Assembly (NCBI GenBank): GCA_029572815.1
Contig: JAKPUQ010000100.1
Span: forward strand, 1 to 39,251
Direction: 5' to 3'
Source of the DNA: Bacillota bacterium
GTDB lineage: Bacteria > Bacillota > Clostridia > Oscillospirales > Ruminococcaceae
DNA length: 39,251 bases
The notes under the pieces were generated by a model that was not told the DNA's origin, searched no databases, and was given only the letters and a program-made list of their open reading frames with translations. Of this stretch, positions 32,723-39,251 are shown one piece after another; the first letter of the stretch is position 1, and every line of letters begins with the position of its first letter. Position numbers and translations under genes: made by a program.

Positions 32723-33562
32723 ATGATACTTTACTTTTCCGCCACCGGCAATACCCGCTTCATCGCCACAGAGCTGGCAAAGAAGCTGGACGATGAGTGC
32801 ACAGACCTGCTCAGCAGGATAAAAAAAGGTGACTTCTCGGAAATACACTCCGAAAAGCCCTTTATCGTATGTGCTCCCGTGTATATATGCGAGATGCCCC
32901 GCTTCCTCAGCAAGTACCTGAAAAAGGCACAGCTCACGGGAAACCGCAGGGTCTACTTCATCTCCAACAGCGCAGGCTACAGCGGTATCACGGGATACCT
33001 TGCAAAAAAGCTCTTCCGCAGGAAGAAGATGGAGTTTATGGGCTATTCCGAGCTGGTGATGCCGAGAAATTACTACATCGGCCACTATCCCGTCCAGAGC
33101 GGCGAGGAGATACGCGAGCGCATACTCAACTCCTACAGCAAGCTGGATGATATTGCCTCAACTATCAGAAACGGCGGAAAGCTGAAGGCGAGATATGTGT
33201 TCCTCTTTGAGAAGATAATCACTCTGCCCTTCAACCCCGTGTGGGCTAAATACAAGATGCCCGCCAAGGACTTCTTCGCCAATGAGAAGTGCGTGGGCTG
33301 CGGCAAGTGTGAGAAGGTCTGTCCCCTGAACAATATCTCCATAACCGACAAAAAGCCCCTCTGGGGCGACAGCTGTACCCACTGCATGGCGTGTATAGGC
33401 AACTGCCCCACCGACGCCATAGAATACGGCGAGATAACAAAGGTCAAGGGCAAATACAGCTTTGCCGACCACAGAGATGTGCTGAAGGATAAACGCTTCG
33501 CCCAGGCAGCAAACTCCGGAAGCTCTCCAAAACATGATTACAGAAGGAGAAAAAATGGCTAA
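32723..33562 (+). CDS. EFR1-type flavodoxin/ferredoxin fusion protein
   Basis: A 279-residue fusion. Residues 2-13 (ILYFSATGNTRF) are the FMN phosphate loop of a flavodoxin-like domain that covers about 1-150. Two [4Fe-4S] clusters follow at C190/C193/C196/C200 and C218/C221/C224/C228. This is the EFR1 arrangement, expected to pass electrons between FMN and Fe-S clusters in anaerobes. The protein ends with a basic tail. Its last 8 nt overlap the flavin reductase gene, so the two are coupled. GGGGG lies upstream of the ATG. Confidence 0.9.
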   Translation: MILYFSATGNTRFIATELAKKLDDECTDLLSRIKKGDFSEIHSEKPFIVCAPVYICEMPRFLSKYLKKAQLTGNRRVYFISNSAGYSGITGYLAKKLFRRKKMEFMGYSELVMPRNYYIGHYPVQSGEEIRERILNSYSKLDDIASTIRNGGKLKARYVFLFEKIITLPFNPVWAKYKMPAKDFFANEKCVGCGKCEKVCPLNNISITDKKPLWGDSCTHCMACIGNCPTDAIEYGEITKVKGKYSFADHRDVLKDKRFAQAANSGSSPKHDYRRRKNG

Positions 33563-34145
33563 ACAATTCTGGAAGGGCAGTGCCCTTCTTGCCCCTGTGC
33601 CTGCGGCTCTTGTGACCTGCGGCACCATGGACTCACCAAACGTCCTCACCATCGGCTGGACAGGTATCGTCTGTACCCGTCCGCCCATGACGTATATATC
33701 TGTCCGCCCTGAGAGGTACTCCCACGACATCATAAAGGAGTCGGGAGAATTCGTCATTAACCTTACCACCTCCGCCATGTGCCGCGAGACCGATTTCTGC
33801 GGCGTCAAAAGCGGCAGGGACGTGAACAAGATAGAGGTATGCGGCTTCCACACCGTGCCTGCACAGAAGGTGGCTGCTCCCCTTATAGAGGAGTGTCCCG
33901 TCAGCCTTGAATGCAGGGTAACGGAATCAAAGCTTCTGGGCTCACACACCATGTTCCTTGCGGAGATAGTGGGAATAGATGCCGACGAGAAGTACCTCGA
34001 CAGCAAGGGGAAGCTGAACCTCCAGCAGAGCGGACTCATGGCATTCGCCCACGGAGAATACTTCGCTGTCGGCAGGAAGCTGGGCGACTTCGGCTTCTCC
34101 GTCCGCAAGAAGAAAAAGCACCGCAAGCCCCCGAAAAACTCATGA
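33555..34145 (+). CDS. Flavin reductase family protein
   Basis: A 196-residue FMN-binding split-barrel protein. The block SPNVLTIGWTGIVCTRPPMTYISVR is typical of the flavin reductase-like family, which binds FMN or FAD and reduces it with NAD(P)H or takes electrons from a ferredoxin. It starts at ATG 33555 (MAKQFWKG), with AAGGAG 8 nt upstream, inside the last codons of the EFR1 gene, so the two are probably partners in one redox chain. Its basic C-terminal tail (KKKKHRKPPK) ends inside a 6-nt overlap with the opposite gene. The open frame from 33534 has no ribosome site. Confidence 0.87.
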   Translation: MAKQFWKGSALLAPVPAALVTCGTMDSPNVLTIGWTGIVCTRPPMTYISVRPERYSHDIIKESGEFVINLTTSAMCRETDFCGVKSGRDVNKIEVCGFHTVPAQKVAAPLIEECPVSLECRVTESKLLGSHTMFLAEIVGIDADEKYLDSKGKLNLQQSGLMAFAHGEYFAVGRKLGDFGFSVRKKKKHRKPPKNS

Positions 34146-34478
34146 GGAGATGTCCTCGATGAACTGCCTCAGCTCCTGCTCCGAGGAGAAATAAAGCCCC
34201 TCGGCAAGCAGCTCCCTGTCCTGCTCGGAAAGCAGTGATGGCAGCATATCCAGCAGCAGGTATGGCTTTTCATCGCCGTTTCTGAAAACGGCTATCCTGC
34301 CTCCGCTCTCACGGACGAGAAAACGGGGCTCATCCGCCTCTATGGCAGCCGCTGCCAGCCTCACCTCAGTCTTGTGTCTGCGAACCGCCTGCCCCAGAGT
34401 ACACACTGTGATAAAGCCCGAAGCGGTCAGTGCCGCCACCAGTGTGAAATATATCTGTTTTGCGCTCCTGCGCGTCAT
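34140..34478 (-). CDS. BofC C-terminal-domain-like membrane protein
   Basis: A 112-residue protein with one N-terminal TM segment (about 9-30) and a small outer domain (about 50-112). The segment FLVRESGGRIAVFRNGDEKP, followed by a run ending in LEDxS-like IEDISS, matches the BofC C-terminal domain found in sporulation and germination proteins. BofC in B. subtilis controls the SigK checkpoint, but this domain also occurs in other small exported proteins. A spore role is plausible given spoIIA nearby. GGAG precedes the ATG. It converges on the flavin reductase gene with a 6-nt overlap. Confidence 0.7.
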   Translation of the reverse strand: MTRRSAKQIYFTLVAALTASGFITVCTLGQAVRRHKTEVRLAAAAIEADEPRFLVRESGGRIAVFRNGDEKPYLLLDMLPSLLSEQDRELLAEGLYFSSEQELRQFIEDISS

Positions 34479-34531
34479 AATACCACTCCTTTGCCGAAAT
34501 ATCCGTAAATAATATCCCCCGATTTTTCTAT

Positions 34532-34560
34532 ATTATACAAATTGCCGATTTTTTCGGAAA
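34532..34560 (-). promoter_or_regulatory. Possible promoter of the BofC-C-like gene
   Basis: TATAAT (34532-34537 read on minus) with a weak -35 TTTCCG (34555-34560) at 17 bp. It is divergent from the PBP promoter. Confidence 0.45.
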
Positions 34561-34564
34561 GGTC

Positions 34565-34593
34565 TTAACATTTTACCTCAAACGTGTTATAAT
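34565..34593 (+). promoter_or_regulatory. Promoter of the PBP gene
   Basis: TTAACA (34565-34570), 17 bp, TATAAT (34588-34593). A second TATAAT at 34597-34602 lies nearby. The leader to the PBP start is about 80 nt. Confidence 0.82.
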
Positions 34594-34660
34594 GTATAAT
34601 GTATATTTATATACAAAGATAAATAATATATAAATCTTTGAAAGGAGCTGCCGCCGCTGT

Positions 34661-34684
34661 ATGGCGGCCATTCTGACAAAATGA
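34661..34684 (+). CDS. Seven-codon leader ORF overlapping the PBP start
   Basis: The only good Shine-Dalgarno in the leader (AAAGGAG, 34641-34647) lies 13 nt before ATG 34661, not near the PBP ATG. From it, MAAILTK is read and stops at TGA 34682-34684, overlapping the PBP ATG (ATGA). A hairpin GCCGCC/GGCGGC (34650-34668) covers the leader start. This would couple PBP translation to the leader ORF. It is a sequence-based inference. Confidence 0.45.
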   Translation: MAAILTK

Positions 34685-37272
34685 AGGATAAAGAACTTAC
34701 TCCCTCCGACGAAAAGGAGGTGCGCAGCAATCCTGCGCATAAGAAAAAGAAGAAAAAGCACAGCGAGGGCTTCATCATTTTCAAGAAGCTGATGACGGTC
34801 ATCGCCACCACCCTGCTCTCACTGCTGCTGGTCATCATCATCACGGGAACTATCGTAAGTACCGCGCTGACGGTCTACGTCCTCAACTTCATGGACGATT
34901 CCACCAGTATCACCCTTCAGCAGCTTGAATCGGGAAGCGATACCTACTTCTACAGCACCACAAAGAACGCTGCAGGCGAGGAAGAGTACAAGGTTCTTCA
35001 CGAGAACAAGAACAACTTCCAGCGACTTCCTGTCTCTATCGACAAGATACCCCAGCACGTCCGCAACGCCTTTGTTTATACCGAGGACGAGCGTTTCTAC
35101 GTCCATGACGGTGTAGACTACAAGCGTACATTCTCCGCCTTCCTGAATATGTTCCTCCACTTCTATGATACGGAACAGGGCGGTTCGACTATCACACAGC
35201 AGCTCATCAAGAACCTGTCGGGAGACAACGAGCACTCCCCTCAGCGTAAGATACGAGAGATATTCTCCGCCATACAGCTGGAAAAGTCCTACTCAAAGGA
35301 CGAGATACTTGAGGAATACCTCAACTACATCAGCTTCGGCGGCGCCACAAACGGAATACAGCTGGCTTCCATACGTTACTTCGGAAAGAACTCCGAGGAG
35401 CTGACTATCCCCGAGGCGGCAGTTCTGGCTGCTATCCCCAAGAGCCCTGAGGATTACGGTCCCTTTGCCTACTATCATCAGGACGATGACCTGACAAAGC
35501 CTCTGGTCATCGACGGACGCGCCAACAACAAGCCCCGTCAGGAATACGTTCTCTACAAGCTCTACGAAAACGGAGCTATAACCTATGACGAATACCAGGA
35601 GTATATCGTTACCCCCCTAATCTTCACAGACTCAGAGGAATACCTCAAGGATCACCCCGAGGCTGAGGCTCAGGAGATGGAGGACAGGCAGAAGGCTTAC
35701 AGCTGGATACTCGACGCAGCCTACTTTGAGGCTCAGGAGATATTCAAGGAGAAGTTCAATATAACCGACGACGATGTGGCAAGAGCCAAGATCGACAACG
35801 GCGGCTATAAGATCTATCTCTCATACGATGAGGAAATGCAGAAATACGTTGAGGAAAAGTTCCTTGACATCAACAATATAATCCCCGAATATACCGTCAA
35901 GCGCTACGCAGATCTCAAGCTTGCAAACGGAAGCTTCGGTCAGGATGGCGTCAACGAGGAATATCTTCCCCACGTTGCCTTCGTTGCTCTGAACTATGAC
36001 GGTGAGGTGCTCTGCGCAGTCGGCAACATCGGCGAAAAGACACATTCACTGGTAACAAACTTCGCAGTCAAGGAGGGTCGTCAGGTAGGTTCTACAATCA
36101 AGCCTATCTCGGGATACGCCTACGGTATCGAATCAGGCGATCTTACATGGGGCTCGGATATTAAAGACGCCGCTATCATGACCGGCGAAGACGGTCAGCC
36201 ATGGCCTTTCAACTACGGAAGAATGCCGGGAAGAGGCGGAAACGTTAAGACCTACTATGCTCTCCAGCAGTCCTATAATACCTGCTCAGCTCAGCTTGTA
36301 GACAGATATTCCATCGAGGAAGTATATAAATTCTCCAAGGAAAAACTGGGCGTGAAGTACGCCGCAGCAGATAAGGCATACTCTCCTCTCAGTCTGGGAG
36401 CTCTCTACTACGGTATCCCCCTCGAAAACCTTGTAAACGCTTACCTCCCCTATGGTAATAACGGTATATACAACGAAGCTCACCTCATCACAAGAATAGA
36501 GGACAGCTCACAGCAGGTCATCTATCAGAACAACGGCAATCCCAGACAGGCTGTCTCCGACGAAACTGCATGGGTAATGAACCGACTCCTCAAGAACGTT
36601 GTTGAAAACGGTACAGGTACCGCCGCAAGACTTGGCAACAAGGTAGTATGCGGTAAAACAGGTACAACACAGGACTACCATGACGAAGCTTTCGTTGGTC
36701 TTACACGCGACTTTGTCAGCGGTATCACCATAGGCTACGACATAAACGATGACGCTCTCTATGTTCCTCCCGGAGTATCGGCAAGCGTATGGCAGAACAT
36801 CATCGGCGAATACGCAAATACCATGTACCCCGAGACAGGACGCGACTTCGAGCCCGTCAAGTCAGTCATCGAGATGCCCATGTGCCCTGTTACGGGACGT
36901 ATCGCATCACAGTACTGCGGCGGAACCATCACTGGCTACTGGAAGTCAGAGATAACAGATACCTACTCGCCTCCTTACTGTGACGGTTCACACGGCTATA
37001 CTGCTCCTGCCGGCACAGGCGGAAGCTCAACAGGTACAAACACAGGTACAGGTACAGACACAAGCGCTGCAACAGGCGGCGGTGACGTAAGCGGCGGCGC
37101 AGGCGGTGCCACAGGCGGAGATGTCGGCGGCGGCGACGCAGGCGGCGGATACGTTGGCGGCGATACAGGCGGCGGCGGTGATGCCGGCGGCGGATACGTC
37201 GGAGGCGGCGATGCAGGCGGCGGTGACGCAGGCGGTGCTGCCGGAGGCGGCGCAGGCGTACTCGAATACTGA
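34681..37272 (+). CDS. Class A penicillin-binding protein with glycine-rich tail
   Basis: An 863-residue bifunctional PBP. A basic cytoplasmic head (1-30) leads to one TM segment (about 38-66). The GT51 transglycosylase domain starts near 120, with EDERFY (135-140) and QGGSTITQQLIKN (166-178). The transpeptidase has S471-T-I-K474, S531-Y-N533 and K659-T-G661. It polymerises and cross-links peptidoglycan. From about residue 775 a low-complexity tail of Gly, Asp, Ala and Thr follows (repeats like GGGDAGGGYVGG), ending the protein. No strong ribosome site precedes its ATG. Confidence 0.95.
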   Translation: MKDKELTPSDEKEVRSNPAHKKKKKKHSEGFIIFKKLMTVIATTLLSLLLVIIITGTIVSTALTVYVLNFMDDSTSITLQQLESGSDTYFYSTTKNAAGEEEYKVLHENKNNFQRLPVSIDKIPQHVRNAFVYTEDERFYVHDGVDYKRTFSAFLNMFLHFYDTEQGGSTITQQLIKNLSGDNEHSPQRKIREIFSAIQLEKSYSKDEILEEYLNYISFGGATNGIQLASIRYFGKNSEELTIPEAAVLAAIPKSPEDYGPFAYYHQDDDLTKPLVIDGRANNKPRQEYVLYKLYENGAITYDEYQEYIVTPLIFTDSEEYLKDHPEAEAQEMEDRQKAYSWILDAAYFEAQEIFKEKFNITDDDVARAKIDNGGYKIYLSYDEEMQKYVEEKFLDINNIIPEYTVKRYADLKLANGSFGQDGVNEEYLPHVAFVALNYDGEVLCAVGNIGEKTHSLVTNFAVKEGRQVGSTIKPISGYAYGIESGDLTWGSDIKDAAIMTGEDGQPWPFNYGRMPGRGGNVKTYYALQQSYNTCSAQLVDRYSIEEVYKFSKEKLGVKYAAADKAYSPLSLGALYYGIPLENLVNAYLPYGNNGIYNEAHLITRIEDSSQQVIYQNNGNPRQAVSDETAWVMNRLLKNVVENGTGTAARLGNKVVCGKTGTTQDYHDEAFVGLTRDFVSGITIGYDINDDALYVPPGVSASVWQNIIGEYANTMYPETGRDFEPVKSVIEMPMCPVTGRIASQYCGGTITGYWKSEITDTYSPPYCDGSHGYTAPAGTGGSSTGTNTGTGTDTSAATGGGDVSGGAGGATGGDVGGGDAGGGYVGGDTGGGGDAGGGYVGGGDAGGGDAGGAAGGGAGVLEY

Positions 37273-37286
37273 TAACAGGTGATAAT

Positions 37287-38402
37287 TTGAACGATAAGAT
37301 CAGACTTTGCTGTCCATGCCATTTCGGTCTGGAGAGCGTACTCAAATATGAGATACAAAAAATAGGCGGAACTGACCTGAAGGTCAGCGACGGAAAAATA
37401 AGCTTCACTGGCGACGAGAATATCCTCGCCCGTGCTAATCTCTGTCTTTCCACCGCAGAGAGAGTCCTCATCGAGCTCATAGAGTTCAAAGCCACTACTT
37501 TCGAGGAGCTTTTCCAGGGCGTGAAGGCTGTCGAGCTGGAGCGCTACATTGGTCCCGATGATGCCTTTCCCGTAAAGGGCTATTCGCTGAATTCAGCCCT
37601 CCACAGCGTTCCCGACTGTCAGTCCATAGCGAAAAAGGCAGCCGTTGAAAGGCTCAAAGCCAAGTACGGGATAAGCTGGTTCCAGGAGACAGGTCCCACG
37701 GTGCAGATAAAGTTCAGCATTCTCAAGGACGTTGTTTCGCTATATCTTGACACCAGCGGCGTGGGACTCCACAAGCGTGGCTACAGGCGCAACTCCAATG
37801 CTGCTCCAATTAAGGAGACCCTTGCAGCAGGTATCATAGACCTGGCAAGAGTCCGCTCGGACTCCATAGTCTGCGACCCCTTCTGCGGAAGCGGCACCCT
37901 CCTTATTGAGGCTGCACTGAAAGCACTGAACATTGCTCCCGGTATCAACAGAAGATTTGCCGCAGAAAAGTGGAGCTGCTTTGACTCCAAGATGTGGCAG
38001 GAGGAGCGCAAACGCGCTATCGACAGCGTTGACAGGAGCGCAGAGTTTCACGGTATCGGCGCCGACATCGACGATGCGGCAGTTGCACTTACACTGGACA
38101 ACGCCCACAAGGCAGGAATAAAATCCAGACTGAAAATTGAACAGGCTGACATTACAAAGTTCGTTCAGCCTGAAAATTCCACAGTTATCTGCAACCCTCC
38201 CTATGGTGAGAGACTCCTTGAGCTTAGAGAGGCTGAGGACATCTACCGCAAAATGGGCAGAGTCCTCGGAAAGGGCGGCAGCAGACAGAGCTACATCATC
38301 TCCCCTCATGAGGAGTTCGAGAAGTTCTTCGGCACTGAAGCCCGCAAGCGCAGAAAGCTCTACAACGGCATGATAAAATGCCGGCTATATATGTACTTCT
38401 GA
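37287..38402 (+). CDS. RlmL-type rRNA guanine-N2 methyltransferase
   Basis: A 371-residue class I SAM-dependent methyltransferase. The N-terminal THUMP domain covers about 45-155. The SAM-binding motif is CDPFCGSGTLLIEAA (196-210) and the catalytic motif NPPYGERL (303-310). It is close to the first half of E. coli RlmL, which makes m2G in 23S rRNA, and to B. subtilis YpsC. The target here is not proven. The start is TTG (37287) with AGGTGA upstream, 15 nt after the PBP stop, so it can be co-transcribed. Confidence 0.9.
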   Translation: MNDKIRLCCPCHFGLESVLKYEIQKIGGTDLKVSDGKISFTGDENILARANLCLSTAERVLIELIEFKATTFEELFQGVKAVELERYIGPDDAFPVKGYSLNSALHSVPDCQSIAKKAAVERLKAKYGISWFQETGPTVQIKFSILKDVVSLYLDTSGVGLHKRGYRRNSNAAPIKETLAAGIIDLARVRSDSIVCDPFCGSGTLLIEAALKALNIAPGINRRFAAEKWSCFDSKMWQEERKRAIDSVDRSAEFHGIGADIDDAAVALTLDNAHKAGIKSRLKIEQADITKFVQPENSTVICNPPYGERLLELREAEDIYRKMGRVLGKGGSRQSYIISPHEEFEKFFGTEARKRRKLYNGMIKCRLYMYF

Positions 38403-38405
38403 CAA

Positions 38406-38432
38406 AAAAGCTCCGCCAAAAACGGAGCTTTT
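38406..38432. terminator. Terminator after the methyltransferase gene
   Basis: AAAAGCTCCG pairs with CGGAGCTTTT around CCAAAAA, giving A- and U-runs on both sides. It is only 16 nt before the ComF gene start, so some read-through is likely. Confidence 0.85.
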
Positions 38433-38447
38433 CCCATAGGTGATGAT

Positions 38448-39107
38448 ATGAGATATACTTTGAAGCGAAGGCTTCTCCACATTTTCTTTCCCACGCGCTG
38501 TCCCGTCTGCGGAGAGCTTATTGGCGCAATGGACCGCTTCTGCAGCGACTGCGCAGACAAGCTCAACATCTACAAGGGCAGTTTTACCATAGAAGGAGCA
38601 GCAGGCTTTACTGCTGCCTTTGACTATGATGACAACGTTAAGCCCGCCATATTTCTGCTGAAGGACGGCACTGACGGAAACGCCACCTATGCCCTCGGCT
38701 CTGCTCTGGGAGAGCGGCTCCGCAGCGAGGGCTCAGTCAATAACACAGACATCATCATTCCTGCTCCAATGTACCGCAGAGACGTTTTACGCCGCAGCTT
38801 CAACCAGTCTCTGCTGATAGCCCGCGAGGTCAGCAGAGTCCTGGGTATCCCCGTTGAGGAGAAGGCTGTGAAAAAGATAAAGTCCACCAAAGCACAGAAG
38901 GAGCTGGACAGGCTGAGCAGATCGGTAAATCTCCGGGGAGCCTTCTCCGCCGACGCTGAAAAGGTCAATGGGAAGCATATTCTACTCATTGACGATATCT
39001 GCACCACCGGCAGCACTCTCCGCGAGATCACTGCCGAGCTCAGCGCAAAGGGAGCCGCCTCCGTTCACTGTGCCTGCTGCTGTAAAACAAGGAAGCAAGC
39101 TCCATGA
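38448..39107 (+). CDS. ComF/GntX family phosphoribosyltransferase-like protein
   Basis: A 219-residue protein of the ComFC family. The N-terminus has a zinc-finger pair CPVC (C18/C21) and CSDC (C32/C35). The PRPP-binding motif is HILLIDDICTTGSTL (177-191). In transformable bacteria ComFC helps take up single-stranded DNA; in others the role is unclear. There is no comFA next to it, so the competence role is uncertain. AGGTGATG precedes the ATG. The C-terminus is Cys-rich (HCACCCK). Confidence 0.88.
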   Translation: MRYTLKRRLLHIFFPTRCPVCGELIGAMDRFCSDCADKLNIYKGSFTIEGAAGFTAAFDYDDNVKPAIFLLKDGTDGNATYALGSALGERLRSEGSVNNTDIIIPAPMYRRDVLRRSFNQSLLIAREVSRVLGIPVEEKAVKKIKSTKAQKELDRLSRSVNLRGAFSADAEKVNGKHILLIDDICTTGSTLREITAELSAKGAASVHCACCCKTRKQAP

Positions 39108-39110
39108 GCT

Positions 39111-39143
39111 AAATCATAATTTTGCTCCGCAAAATTATGATTT
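39111..39143. terminator. Bidirectional terminator
   Basis: AAATCATAATTTTGC pairs perfectly over 15 bp with GCAAAATTATGATTT around TCC. It lies between the ComF gene and the convergent partial gene at the right edge. Confidence 0.8.
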
Positions 39144-39144
39144 G

Positions 39145-39251
39145 TCAGTCCATTCGGTTCTCCATGTCGGTGTACTCGCGCATGGGAGATATTGCCTTGT
39201 AGGCAGGACGGATTATCTTGTTGGAGTTGATGAGCTCCTCAATTCTGTGCG
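39145..39251 (-). CDS. C-terminal end of an unidentified protein (partial)
   Basis: A minus-strand frame enters from the right edge and stops at TGA (39145-39147). The last 34 or so residues contain RIEELINSNKIIRPAYKAI and end in MENRMD. I recognise no family from this short tail. Confidence 0.6.
   Translation of the reverse strand, partial: HRIEELINSNKIIRPAYKAISPMREYTDMENRMD

Noticed and set aside
33158..34126. Large minus-strand open frame (322 codons) opposite the flavin reductase and ferredoxin genes
   Set aside because: Both plus-strand genes have full family motifs; the antisense frame is a by-product of codon bias.
36996..37358. Proline-rich minus-strand open frame opposite the PBP tail
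   Set aside because: It is the mirror of the GGC-type glycine codons of the PBP tail, with no ribosome site or promoter.

Overview
The window looks like chromosome of a cellulolytic, cellulosome-forming Ruminococcus (Oscillospiraceae, low-GC Gram-positive lineage), close to R. albus, R. flavefaciens or R. champanellensis. The reasons are three secreted proteins with type I dockerins, a GH5 cellulase with Thr-rich linker and dockerin, a GH130 mannoside phosphorylase, a complete spoIIA locus, and strong TTGACA-N17-TATAAT promoters with AGGAGG-type ribosome sites. The species is inferred, not proven. Most of the window is ordinary core genome; the left 1 kb is accessory.

Layout. Positions 1-134 are the right end of an IS21-family element (tail of istB plus three terminal repeats). 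It cuts a short reading frame that lies behind a SAM riboswitch, terminator and strong promoter on the minus strand (118-445). Next are a 138-residue TnpV-like protein and the initiator tRNA-fMet gene with its own promoter and terminator. A six-gene minus-strand operon (6079 down to 1261) encodes an MBL-fold hydrolase, galactokinase, a cupin, an unknown helical protein and two GNAT proteins. Diverging from it is a GH130 phosphorylase with its own promoter and terminator. Then come a two-TM protein and a Ddl-like ATP-grasp protein lacking key metal ligands, followed by a hairpin-rich intergenic element.

Positions 10039-20647 are housekeeping: ywiB-like gene and argS, a PucR/CdaR-type regulator, then ftsE-ftsX-M23 hydrolase-ctpA, a cell-wall hydrolysis module in which FtsEX probably controls the coiled-coil M23 enzyme, then greA-lysS. 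After a TM protein of unknown role, the minus strand carries lepA, two small membrane proteins, hemW and a frameshifted dockerin gene with a LacI-type operator. A palindrome-controlled lipoprotein gene and the GH5 cellulase follow; an LRR-dockerin protein diverges from the cellulase.

Positions 31116-32522 hold spoIIAA-spoIIAB-sigF, with sigF frameshifted. The right part contains a flavodoxin/ferredoxin fusion overlapping a flavin reductase, a BofC-C-like protein, a class A PBP with a glycine-rich tail behind a short leader ORF, an RlmL-type methyltransferase, a ComF-family protein, and the end of an unidentified gene.

The most notable points are the promoter-riboswitch-terminator unit orphaned by an IS; the Ddl-like protein with altered active-site residues; two frameshifts that both sit in G/C homopolymers (dockerin gene and sigF); several perfect palindromes laid over promoters of secreted-protein genes; and a leader ORF overlapping the PBP start codon. 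I do not see a clearly new multi-gene system such as a defence island, CRISPR array or biosynthetic cluster.
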